Assembly (NCBI GenBank): GCA_040507895.1
Contig: JBEVNX010000077.1
Location: forward strand, 1-9,521
DNA: 9,521 nt
Direction: 5' to 3'
From: JBEVNX01 sp040507895
Lineage (GTDB): Bacteria > Desulfobacterota > Binatia > JACPRU01
Position 1 is the first letter of the stretch. The number at the start of each line of letters is the position of its first letter. The notes below the pieces were generated by a model, which searched no databases, was not told where the DNA came from, and saw only the letters and a program-made list of their open reading frames with translations. Below, piece after piece: positions 1 through 7,604 of this stretch. A program made the position numbers and the translations under genes.

Positions 1-230
1 TTTCTCAGAGTCCTCACGGCCAGCTAGATGGGGACGAACCCCGGGGTCTCACGGCGTTTGCCAGGGTTATTCGCCGCTTCGATCGCGGTTGGCGGCTCGC
101 GAGCGGGTGTGGTAGAAGGCAGTTGTCAAGGTCGGGGTTACGAGGATCCAGTTCCCAAAACAACCCGGTGCTCGTTGCGAGGGCTCACGCCCGCGGTGCC
201 GGACCTCGAGCGCGGCCCCCGTCCCGCTAC
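1..230. other. Non-coding upstream stretch, no gene recognised
   Basis: No open frame here looks like a protein: the frames running through are rich in Arg, Pro and Ala with no recognisable motif and do not start behind a ribosome binding site. A short palindrome (ACCCCGGGGT, 38-47) is present. I see no tRNA, no convincing -35/-10 pair and no repeat. The stretch is best read as the intergenic region and possible long 5' leader of the RRM gene that starts at 300. Confidence 0.5.
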
Positions 231-277
231 CGCGGACCGGCAGAGTCTTGGTCCGCGAGCCCGCCGCCTAGTCGGCG
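231..277 (+). promoter_or_regulatory. Two consecutive hairpins in the leader of the RRM gene
   Basis: CGCGGACC (231-238) pairs perfectly with GGTCCGCG (250-257). This gives an 8-bp stem that can be lengthened by two G-U pairs inside the 11-nt loop. A second stem, CGCCG (262-266) with CGGCG (273-277), follows at once. The ribosome binding site and start codon at 300 lie just downstream in an unpaired purine-rich stretch. No U-run follows either hairpin, so they do not look like a terminator. A leader element controlling translation or mRNA stability of the RNA-binding protein is possible, but this is inference from pairing alone. Confidence 0.35.
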
Positions 278-299
278 CGGAGCAGAAAAGGGAGAGAGC

Positions 300-638
300 A
301 TGAAGATCTACGTGGGGAACCTGTCCTACCAGGTGACCGAAGACCAGTTGCGCGAAGTGTTCGCCGCGCACGGACAGGTCGATTCGGCGACTATCATCAA
401 AGACAAGTTTAGCGGGCAGTCGAAGGGGTTTGGCTTCGTCGAGATGGCGAGCAAGGACGAAGCCGAGGCCGCAATCGGCGCGTTGAATGGCACCGACCTT
501 CAGGGACGTCGCATGAACGTGAACGAGGCGCGGCCGCGGCCCGAGGGCGGCCGCCGCGAAGGCGGTGGCGGCGGCCGTGGCGGCTTCGGGGGTGGCGGCG
601 GGGGTGGCGGCGGCGGGCGTGGCGGGCGCCGCTGGTAG
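300..638 (+). CDS. Glycine-rich single-RRM RNA-binding protein
   Basis: A 112-aa RNA-binding protein with one RNA recognition motif and a glycine/arginine tail. The RRM spans about residues 2-78. RNP2 is IYVGNL (3-8) and RNP1 is KGFGFVEM (42-49), with the ring-stacking Tyr4, Phe44 and Phe46 present. From about residue 81 the chain is nearly all Gly and Arg with single Phe and Trp residues, like an RGG region. ATG at 300 is chosen because the RRM begins right there and a purine-rich site (GGGAGAGAG) lies just upstream. The frame is open further upstream, but that part is Arg/Pro/Ser junk. Bacterial members of this family are cytoplasmic, often cold-induced, and bind single-stranded RNA. The target is unknown. 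It appears monocistronic, with hairpins in its leader and a probable terminator after it. Confidence 0.93.
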   Translation: MKIYVGNLSYQVTEDQLREVFAAHGQVDSATIIKDKFSGQSKGFGFVEMASKDEAEAAIGALNGTDLQGRRMNVNEARPRPEGGRREGGGGGRGGFGGGGGGGGGGRGGRRW

Positions 639-656
639 AGCCTCTACGCGAGCATC

Positions 657-696
657 GGGGCCCGGCCGCCGCGCGCCGCGCCCCATTTCGTTTTCT
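657..696 (+). terminator. Probable rho-independent terminator after the RRM gene
   Basis: GGGGC (657-661) pairs with GCCCC (680-684). Inside a single C-C mismatch, CGGC (663-666) pairs with GCCG (675-678), leaving an 8-nt loop. The T-rich stretch ATTTCGTTTTCT (685-696) follows directly. The hairpin starts 18 nt after the stop codon. A smaller stem, GTAGA/TCTAC, spans the stop codon itself (635-647). Confidence 0.5.
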
Positions 697-781
697 CTGT
701 AGCGAGTTCTTCTCTACCTCTTCGGGAGTTCGTTCTCGCCCGATGGGTATCGTGCTTCCCCTCTGGTATTCAAGCTGATCG

Positions 782-1192
782 ATGCAGAGCGGAACCATGA
801 GCCGACTCGACGGCATGCTGCGAGTGCTGATCGTCGTCGTGGCAACCTTCCTGCTCACGGAGTGGGTGCACTACCGATTGGGAACCCCACCCGTCTTCCA
901 GTTCCTGCTGGGCGGCGTCGGCGATTCCGAAGTAGCTCGGGGACACGACCCCAACGCCGTCACCGAGTCGGAGTTCCAGACCTATCTGCACGTCCTCGAA
1001 GCGATGCAAGCCAATCGCTCGCTGTCGATCGACGACGCGGTCGAAGCCGACCATCTCCCGCTCGAAAAATTCCGCGAGATCGAGCAGCGCGTACAGCGCA
1101 ACGAGGCACTGATCGAACGGATCCGCAACGTCCTACGCGAACGGGCCGAGACGCTGTGGAAGTCGATAGACCCGCCGCGCGATCACGGCTGA
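782..1192 (+). CDS. Small membrane-anchored protein of unknown function
   Basis: Encodes 136 aa (131 if the ATG at 797 is used; neither start has a strong ribosome binding site). I do not recognise the family. A hydrophobic segment at about residues 12-29, preceded by a single Arg or two, looks like an N-terminal membrane anchor. The rest is hydrophilic: an acidic middle, then a long charged helix at about 94-126 with coiled-coil-like heptads. The likely arrangement is a single-pass protein with a helical domain outside the membrane. Codon usage is GC-rich in third positions throughout, supporting a real gene. Its 3' end overlaps the convergent matrixin gene by 10 nt. It is separated from the RRM gene by a probable terminator, so it is probably transcribed alone. 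Confidence 0.65.
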   Translation: MQSGTMSRLDGMLRVLIVVVATFLLTEWVHYRLGTPPVFQFLLGGVGDSEVARGHDPNAVTESEFQTYLHVLEAMQANRSLSIDDAVEADHLPLEKFREIEQRVQRNEALIERIRNVLRERAETLWKSIDPPRDHG

Positions 1193-2019
1193 GAGGCGCG
1201 TTCTCCCAGCCGCCGCCTCCTGCGCGCCATCTCACGAGCGACGAGGGCGCCGAGAAGCGCCGCCGCGGGGATCAGCTCCTGCGTAGAAGCGTTCGGGTCG
1301 ACCGCGCAACCGCCCCCGCCGCCGCCCCCGCCCCCGCCGCCACCCATGCCGCCGCCGGCGTAGATCGCCCGGATGCCGTCTTGATCGTCGGGTGTGAGCG
1401 TCCGATGCGTGGTATTGCCGCTCGTATACTCGAAGAACATCACGACGTCGGGTCCCAGCGTGTTCTCGTGCGCCAGTCCCGCCAGGTGGCCGACCTCGTG
1501 CGTGGCCACGGCCTGCAGGTCCCCGCGCGGATCGGACGGGTTGTCCTCTCCGGCTGGCAGAACCGTCAGTGGGAAGGTGGTGTCCAGCTCTATGTCGACA
1601 TCGAAGATCTCTCCGTCGCCGCTGCTGAACGTGATGATGCTCTGCCCGAAAATGTCCACTTCGGCCGCTCCGAGCGCTTGCCAGGAGATCGTGTTCTGTC
1701 CGTCCTGCCCGTCGGAGCCCGAGTGAGACTGCCCGGCGAACTCGAACGTGATGGCACCGCCGCTGGCGCTCTGCCAGGTGGAGAAGGCGGCGGAGATCGC
1801 GTCGCGCGCGGTGGAGAACGAGAGACCGGAGGCATCGGAGTTGATGGAGAAGGGCACCGGAAACGCCCGCCAAGACAAGGGCGTCCCCCGGTGCGGACAG
1901 TTGACGCCCGGTGCCTCGTTGCACTCCGGATCGTCCGTGGTCTCGAGCTGGAAGGCAGCGAGGGGACTGGCGGTCGAGAGGCAGGCGGCGAGGACCCAAG
2001 CCATGAGGCACCTTCTCAA
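1183..2019 (-). CDS. Secreted matrixin-type zinc metalloprotease with C-terminal sorting tail
   Basis: A predicted secreted peptidase of the M10/matrixin group, 273 aa from the ATG at 2004 or 278 aa from the TTG at 2019 (numbers below count from the ATG). It has a signal peptide (about 1-18) and the zinc site HEVGHLAGLAH (169-179), the metzincin form HExxHxxGxxH. Met189 follows as the likely Met-turn, and Asp-rich loops come before the zinc site. A poly-Gly tract (217-232, broken once by Met220) leads to Cys233, a hydrophobic stretch (about 244-257) and five Arg (261-265). That tail resembles MYXO-CTERM/JDVT-CTERM sorting signals. I favour TTG at 2019: it sits behind a GGAGG at good spacing, overlaps the upstream stop (TTGA), and adds two Arg that the ATG form of the signal peptide lacks. 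The ATG also has a usable site (GAGAAGG). No propeptide cysteine switch is obvious, though Cys28 and Cys36 lie near the N-terminus. Confidence 0.9.
   Translation of the reverse strand: MRRCLMAWVLAACLSTASPLAAFQLETTDDPECNEAPGVNCPHRGTPLSWRAFPVPFSINSDASGLSFSTARDAISAAFSTWQSASGGAITFEFAGQSHSGSDGQDGQNTISWQALGAAEVDIFGQSIITFSSGDGEIFDVDIELDTTFPLTVLPAGEDNPSDPRGDLQAVATHEVGHLAGLAHENTLGPDVVMFFEYTSGNTTHRTLTPDDQDGIRAIYAGGGMGGGGGGGGGGGGCAVDPNASTQELIPAAALLGALVAREMARRRRRLGERASQP
1309..1356 (-). repeat. Poly-glycine codon tract (GGN repeat)
   Basis: A run of glycine codons, seen on the + strand as nearly pure C with GCC/CCC triplets, encodes 15 Gly with one Met between the matrixin domain and its C-terminal tail. 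Such simple tracts can change length by slippage without breaking the frame if whole codons are lost or gained. Confidence 0.85.
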
Positions 2020-2465
2020 TGGCCACCTCCGAGATCGCGGATCACTTCGTCGAGCGACTGCCCGTCGACGGTTTGCTCCAGGTCCGGAGCCTCGACGATC
2101 GGGTGCACGCCCTTGGCGACCGGAGCCCAGCTCCCCGATTCGTCGTGGTCGAGGAACAGCAGGTACTTCTCGCCCGGCTGAAACGTCGACAGGTGCGACA
2201 CCTTTTGCGCGACGCCGTCGACCACACCGCCCCGCTGCCGCACGACCACGGCGTCCGCTCCCGGCACGCCGCGGATGAGCCGCAACACGGAGAGCTCGCA
2301 GTAGCTGTAGATGCTCCCTCCTTCCCAGCGGCTGGAACACGAGTCACAACGACCAACCAGCTGCAGCGGCGCGCCGCGCGTCCGCTCCGTCGACACGCCC
2401 GCGGCACACACGCTCGCCACACCGATCCAGACGGCCGCAGCCGCCCCTGCGATCGCGGTTTTCAT
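2016..2465 (-). CDS. Small secreted protein paired with the matrixin gene
   Basis: Encodes 149 aa starting MKTAIAG. The first about 22 residues form a signal peptide (Lys2, hydrophobic Ala/Val core, AA near the likely cut), so the protein is exported. The mature part has a cluster of three cysteines (Cys40, Cys43, Cys56) around a Ser-Arg-Trp-Glu motif, then alternating hydrophobic strands (VVVRQRGGVV, 73-82; KYLLFLDHD, 100-108) that suggest a small beta-barrel domain. I recall similar small exported proteins beside matrixin genes in deltaproteobacterial genomes, but I cannot name a family. The stop overlaps the matrixin TTG start, so the two are probably co-translated. A chaperone, inhibitor or surface partner of the protease would fit the context; this is inference. 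The frame is open upstream of the chosen ATG, but that part lacks protein-like composition. Confidence 0.82.
   Translation of the reverse strand: MKTAIAGAAAAVWIGVASVCAAGVSTERTRGAPLQLVGRCDSCSSRWEGGSIYSYCELSVLRLIRGVPGADAVVVRQRGGVVDGVAQKVSHLSTFQPGEKYLLFLDHDESGSWAPVAKGVHPIVEAPDLEQTVDGQSLDEVIRDLGGGH
2026..2030 (-). promoter_or_regulatory. Ribosome binding site deciding a TTG start for the matrixin gene
   Basis: GGAGG on the minus strand lies 6 nt before the TTG at 2019, inside the last codons of the upstream gene. The TTG overlaps that gene's TGA stop. A second, weaker site (GAGAAGG, 2011-2017) serves the ATG at 2004, so both starts are possible. Confidence 0.5.
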
Positions 2466-2560
2466 CGCGGCGATTGTAGCGGCCGAAGGCCGAGTGGGAA
2501 ACGCCTCGTTCGCGGGTCGGTTGACTCGGCCGTCGGGACCTTCTATCGGAGCGCCATTCG

Positions 2561-3460
2561 ATGAAAATCCGCGACAAGCTTGCGCGCGAGCCGCGGACCT
2601 TCTCGTTCGAGTTCTCCCCGCCTCGCACGCCGGATGCGGTGGCGCGCCTCTTCGAGACCGCCGAGCGCCTGCGCGCACTCGAGCCGGCGTTCGTCTCGGT
2701 CACCTACGGCGCGGGCGGATCGACGCGGCGGAACACCATCGACGTCGTCGTCGACCTGCAGACCGAGCTCGGCCTGACGGCTGCGGCGCACCTGACGTGC
2801 GTCGGCCACAGCCGCCTCGAGCTCGCCGACATCCTGCGCGAGCTCGCGGCGCGCGGCATCGAAAACCTCATGCTGCTGCGCGGCGATCCTCCTCATGATC
2901 AGCCGAGCTTCGCGCCGGCGCCCGACGGCCCGGCCAACGCCTGGGAGCTCGTGACGATCGCGCGCTCGGTCGGGGATTTCTCGATCGGCGTCGCCGGCTA
3001 TCCCGAGGGACATCAGGAATGCCCCGACCGGCAGCTCGATCTCGAGCACCTCAAACACAAGGTCGACTGCGGCGCGGACTTCGTGGTGACGCAGCTCTTC
3101 TTCCGTAACGCGGACTACTTCTCGTTCGTCGAGCGAGCGCGCACGCTCGGGATCCGCTGCCGGATCGTGCCCGGCATCATGCCGGCGCTGTCCTGGCCGC
3201 AGATCCAGCGCATGGCCGAGCGTTGCGGCGCCAGCATCCCCGACGATCTGGCGGCGGCGCTCCGCGCCGCGGGCGACGACCGCGCCCGCTCCGAGCGCAT
3301 CGGCATCGACTGGGCGACCGCCCAGTGCGAGGAGCTGCTCGTACGCGGAGCTCCCGGCATCCACCTCTACACGCTGAACCAGTCACGAGCCGCCGAAGAG
3401 ATCTTCGCGCACCTGCGCGAGCGCGTCGCGTCGCTTCTGCCCCGGATGCGCGGTTCGTGA
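2561..3460 (+). CDS. metF: 5,10-methylenetetrahydrofolate reductase
   Basis: A 299-aa FAD-dependent enzyme that reduces 5,10-methylene-THF to 5-methyl-THF, the methyl donor for methionine synthesis, in the cytoplasm. It covers the whole TIM-barrel length usual for bacterial MetF. Seen motifs are FSFEFSPP (14-21, with Glu17 equivalent to the catalytic Glu28 of E. coli), VTYGAGGS (47-54), LLRGDPP (105-111, Asp109 equivalent to the flavin-contacting Asp120), the VAGYPEGH segment and HLYTLN (268-273) near the end. The start is supported by GGAG at 2548-2551, 9 nt before the ATG. It is divergent from the secreted-protein/matrixin unit across 95 bp and convergent with the lipoprotein gene across 47 bp. 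It stands alone, with no other methionine genes beside it and no SAM riboswitch visible upstream. Confidence 0.96.
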   Translation: MKIRDKLAREPRTFSFEFSPPRTPDAVARLFETAERLRALEPAFVSVTYGAGGSTRRNTIDVVVDLQTELGLTAAAHLTCVGHSRLELADILRELAARGIENLMLLRGDPPHDQPSFAPAPDGPANAWELVTIARSVGDFSIGVAGYPEGHQECPDRQLDLEHLKHKVDCGADFVVTQLFFRNADYFSFVERARTLGIRCRIVPGIMPALSWPQIQRMAERCGASIPDDLAAALRAAGDDRARSERIGIDWATAQCEELLVRGAPGIHLYTLNQSRAAEEIFAHLRERVASLLPRMRGS

Positions 3461-3507
3461 ACCACGCTCTCCGCCGAGCGCAACGGGAGGAAATCGACCC
3501 CGCACGC

Positions 3508-4050
3508 TCACCCGGCCGGGCGCTTCACCTCGCAGCGGTCGCGCTTGGCGCGGAAGCGCACGCACGCGCGATCGAGCGCCAGAGCCTGCTCGACCGTGCT
3601 CCACAAGCGCTCGTCGTCGCCGCGCGCACCACCGACCGCGGCCACCACGGCCCGGTGCCCTGCCGCCGCCTCGTCGAAGCTACGCCAGTGAAAGACCGCG
3701 AGCGGATACTCGGCTGAGGCCTTGGAGACCACCCAAGTGCGAAAGTAGACGGCCGTGGCGCTCGTCACGTCGGCGAGGCAGCTCGAGCCACGCAGTTCCG
3801 GCACGACGATCTCGCGGACGGTCTCTACGACCAAAGGCGCCTGCGGCCTTAGCCCTGCCACTTCGGCACGCAGCCCGACGTTCCATCCGCGCGGATCACG
3901 TCTCCATCGCTCGCGCACGCAGCTCGAGTCGTCTCCGCACTCGGCGATCACCGCGGCCGCGCGAGCGTCGGGGTCGAACGGCTGAGGGTGCTCGCAGCCC
4001 CCGATCGCGGCCGCAACGAGCGCGAGCACTAGGTCAACGCGCGCGCCCAC
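3508..4050 (-). CDS. Predicted lipoprotein of unknown function
   Basis: Encodes 180 aa from a GTG. The N-terminus (MGARVDLVLALVAAAIGGC) has an Arg, a hydrophobic core and a lipobox-like IGGC, so Cys19 is probably lipidated. The following Glu20 does not give an obvious inner-membrane retention signal. The mature part has Cys38, Cys44, Cys91, Cys163 and Cys173, and a stretch with beta-strand character around 73-112. No family is recognised. The start lies inside the end of the upstream 77-aa gene (17 nt shared), with only a close GGGAG in front, pointing to translational coupling. It is the last gene of the minus-strand series and converges with metF. The frame is open further upstream, but that part is antisense-like Arg/Ser sequence without a start near the lipobox. 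Confidence 0.72.
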   Translation of the reverse strand: MGARVDLVLALVAAAIGGCEHPQPFDPDARAAAVIAECGDDSSCVRERWRRDPRGWNVGLRAEVAGLRPQAPLVVETVREIVVPELRGSSCLADVTSATAVYFRTWVVSKASAEYPLAVFHWRSFDEAAAGHRAVVAAVGGARGDDERLWSTVEQALALDRACVRFRAKRDRCEVKRPAG

Positions 4051-4267
4051 GCTCCCGCAACACTCGCTCGAGCTGTTCGCGCTCGGCAGGATGAATCTCC
4101 TCCGCGGGCGCCGCCGTCTCCTCGCGAACGGCTCGACCGGGAACCGGGATGATCCCCGAGCCGCAGCGTCGCGAGAAGAAGACATAGACGACCCCCGCTC
4201 CCGCCAACGCGCCGAGGAACCACAGCCACCAGCTCCCCCGCCATCCCGTCCGTCGCCGGCGGCTCAC
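4034..4267 (-). CDS. 77-aa single-pass membrane protein
   Basis: A small protein not recognised as a known family. The N-terminus is strongly positive (four Arg directly after the start), followed by a Trp-rich hydrophobic helix at about residues 13-31. A short linker with Cys35, then a charged helix rich in Glu and Arg, makes up the C-terminal half. Positive residues before the helix suggest the N-terminus is inside and the charged helix outside. The GTG start overlaps the flavoprotein stop (GTGA), with GGGAG 4 nt upstream. Its own end overlaps the start of the lipoprotein gene. This tight packing is the best evidence that it is real and works with its neighbours, perhaps as a membrane tether or subunit; that role is inference. 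Confidence 0.7.
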   Translation of the reverse strand: MSRRRRTGWRGSWWLWFLGALAGAGVVYVFFSRRCGSGIIPVPGRAVREETAAPAEEIHPAEREQLERVLRERGRAR

Positions 4268-5427
4268 CAAGCTCCCGACGCCAGTCGGCCGAGGGCCTGC
4301 CAGCCGCTGATGCGATCCCAGTCGCCGACGCCGTTGTACCAGCGGATGCCGACGTTCTGAAGACGGATCGAGCGAGCCGCGACGGCGAATCCGAGCGCCG
4401 AGCCCGGACCGTAGAAGAGGCTCGCCACCGCCTTCAACCGTCGGAGCTTGCGACCGAACCACGAAGCACTCACGGAACGCGAATAGGAGGAGAGATCGAT
4501 GTCGCGACGCCGAAGCGCCATGACGATGGTCTCGGCCGCCAAGCGTCCGTATTCGAACGCATACGAGATGCCCTCTCCCATCAGCGGATCACAGCCGGCC
4601 GCGTCACCGACGAGCAGCGCGTCGAGCGACGCGATCAACGGCCTCGGCTGATACCAGCGGATGGGGAACGCCTCGAGCCGCGCCGATGCGACGCCGAGCT
4701 CGCAAGCTCGCTCGCGGACGAGGTCCGGCAGCGAGACGGCCCGGCCGCGATCGAGCGCGTAGGCGCCGAGGTTGACGTGCAGTCTCCCATCGATCCAGCA
4801 GGGAAACTCCCAGACATATCCCTTGAGCCCGCGCGGCACGGCGCGAAAGTCGAACACGTAGCGCTCGCCGTCCACGGCGCCAACCGCATGGGCCGGCAGA
4901 TCGCACATCACGGCGCGACCGATCGCCTCTTGCCCTGGCTCGAACAAGCGGCGGCGGACGACGCTTCCAGAGCCGTCTGCACCGACGACGATCCGCGCGC
5001 GGATCTCGCGCCTCTCCGTGAAGACGCGCGGCGCCCCGTCTTCTCTGCGGATGTCGACGACCCTCTCGTCTTCGGCGAGCGCCACGCCGCGCTCCCTCAC
5101 ACGGGCGGCGAGCAGCGCATCGAACTCGCTCCGCCGCACGACGGCGCAGAGGTCCCGCTCGCCGTATTGGACGTCGCCCCTCGGAGTTCGCGCCGTCGCG
5201 CGCTGGATCATGGCGTGTGGCACCGCGAGAGGAACGTCGAGCTCGCGCAGGCACGCGAGCGTGTGCGGGATCAGGCCGCCGGCGCACACCTTGTGCCGCG
5301 GATGACGCTGTTTCTCGACCACCAGCATACGGCGAGCGACGTCGGGAGCGCGCGCGGCGAGGTGCAGCGCGAGGGCGGATCCCGCCGGGCCGGCGCCGAC
5401 GATCAGGACGTCGGGGGAATCGAGCAC
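4264..5427 (-). CDS. Geranylgeranyl reductase family FAD-dependent oxidoreductase
   Basis: A 387-aa flavoprotein of the family that saturates double bonds in polyprenyl chains (chlorophyll or archaeal lipid side chains, quinone tails) and includes other monooxygenase-like enzymes. Seen are the N-terminal FAD-binding VGAGPAGS (10-17), the family mark KVCAGG (46-51, pattern KxCxGG with Cys48), the second FAD motif VVGADGSGS (147-155), YVWEFP (204-209, matching the YxWxFP substrate motif of geranylgeranyl reductases) and LLVGDAAG with GEGI (271-287). The C-terminus carries Arg and aromatic residues that could touch the membrane. The start is GTG at 5427 with GAGG 9 nt upstream; the FAD motif begins only a few residues in. 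It follows the B12 subunit by 37 bp and overlaps the next gene by 4 nt. Substrate is not determinable here; menaquinone or isoprenoid lipid are candidates. Confidence 0.85.
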   Translation of the reverse strand: MLDSPDVLIVGAGPAGSALALHLAARAPDVARRMLVVEKQRHPRHKVCAGGLIPHTLACLRELDVPLAVPHAMIQRATARTPRGDVQYGERDLCAVVRRSEFDALLAARVRERGVALAEDERVVDIRREDGAPRVFTERREIRARIVVGADGSGSVVRRRLFEPGQEAIGRAVMCDLPAHAVGAVDGERYVFDFRAVPRGLKGYVWEFPCWIDGRLHVNLGAYALDRGRAVSLPDLVRERACELGVASARLEAFPIRWYQPRPLIASLDALLVGDAAGCDPLMGEGISYAFEYGRLAAETIVMALRRRDIDLSSYSRSVSASWFGRKLRRLKAVASLFYGPGSALGFAVAARSIRLQNVGIRWYNGVGDWDRISGWQALGRLASGAW

Positions 5428-5434
5428 CGCAAGA

Positions 5435-5456
5435 GCCTCGTCTCGACGCGCGAGGC
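5435..5456 (-). promoter_or_regulatory. Hairpin covering the flavoprotein ribosome binding site
   Basis: In the 37-bp gap after the B12-subunit stop, GCCTCG pairs with CGAGGC (6 bp, 10-nt loop). The 3' arm on the minus-strand transcript contains the GAGG that would serve the GTG at 5427. The stem could lower translation of the flavoprotein relative to the mutase, or be chance in GC-rich DNA. Confidence 0.25.
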
Positions 5457-5464
5457 GACGCGCC

Positions 5465-5872
5465 TCAGCTCGCGTGCGGCCGGACGTTCTCGCGTACCCA
5501 CTGGACGATCTCTTCGGTCGTCGCGCCCGGCCGAAAGATGCCGTGCACGCCGAGCTCGGCGAGCTTGGGAATGTCGTCTTCCGGGATGATGCCGCCGCCG
5601 AACACCACGACGTCGTCGAGCCCGCGCGCCTTCATGCGATCGAGGATCGCGGGGAACAGCGTGAGGTGAGCGCCGGAAAGGATCGAAAGGCCGATCGCAT
5701 CGACGTCCTCTTGGAGCGCCGACTCGACAATCATCTCGGGAGTCTGGTGCAGGCCCGTGTAGATCACCTCGAAGCCCGCATCGCGCAGCGCGCGCGCGAT
5801 GATCTTGGCTCCGCGATCGTGCCCGTCCAGGCCGGGCTTGGCGACGAGAATCCGCAGCGGTCGTTCGCTCAT
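5465..5872 (-). CDS. B12-binding small subunit of acyl-CoA mutase (IcmB-like)
   Basis: A 135-aa cobalamin-binding subunit of a methylmalonyl/isobutyryl-CoA mutase family enzyme. It shows the base-off/His-on signature: DGHDRG (16-21, DxHxxG, where His18 would replace the dimethylbenzimidazole as lower cobalt ligand), SIL (63-65, the SxL element) and FGGG (91-94). Length matches free-standing small subunits such as IcmB or archaeal McmA2. The fused mutases carry this domain at their C-terminus. The start codon is ATG at 5872, only 4 nt after the stop of the large-subunit gene, with GAGG overlapping that stop, so subunits are co-translated in matched amounts. The open frame extends upstream, but that part overlaps the large-subunit coding sequence in another frame. 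Confidence 0.93.
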   Translation of the reverse strand: MSERPLRILVAKPGLDGHDRGAKIIARALRDAGFEVIYTGLHQTPEMIVESALQEDVDAIGLSILSGAHLTLFPAILDRMKARGLDDVVVFGGGIIPEDDIPKLAELGVHGIFRPGATTEEIVQWVRENVRPHAS

Positions 5873-5876
5873 CGCC

Positions 5877-7499
<1,623 letters not shown>

Positions 7500-7548
7500 G
7501 GACGATTTCCCTGAGAAGACGAACGCCTGTCGGCGAAACTAGCCGGAA

Positions 7549-7570
7549 CGAAAGGCTTTGAAAAGCTTCG
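7549..7570 (-). other. AT-richer imperfect inverted repeat between hydratase and mutase genes
   Basis: The 105-bp gap between the hydratase stop and the mutase start holds an imperfect inverted repeat: CGAA and GCTT arms pair with AAGC and TTCG around a TTCA loop, with a 2-nt bulge. It is one of the few AT-richer patches here. It could be a weak terminator or part of a promoter for the mutase genes; no clear -35/-10 pair is seen. Confidence 0.25.
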
Positions 7571-7604
7571 TGTGAATCGGCGATCGACGAGGCTACGCAG
7601 GGGC

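Noticed and set aside
123..299. N-terminal extension of the RRM protein from a TTG at 123
   Set aside because: The added 59 residues are Arg/Pro/Ser-rich and unlike the family, whose RRM normally starts at the first residues; the ATG at 300 has a good ribosome binding site.
862..2181. A 439-codon + strand frame across the small membrane protein and the matrixin
   Set aside because: It is a shadow of genes on both strands; composition is Arg/Pro-rich and no domain is recognisable.
2521..2549. TTGACT with TATCGG at 17-bp spacing as a metF promoter
   Set aside because: The -10 half matches poorly and lacks the final T, and the implied transcript start would cut off the ribosome binding site of metF.
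3465..3480. CGCTC/GAGCG hairpin between metF and the convergent lipoprotein gene as a terminator
   Set aside because: Only 5 bp with a 6-nt loop and no T-run on either side; too weak to call.
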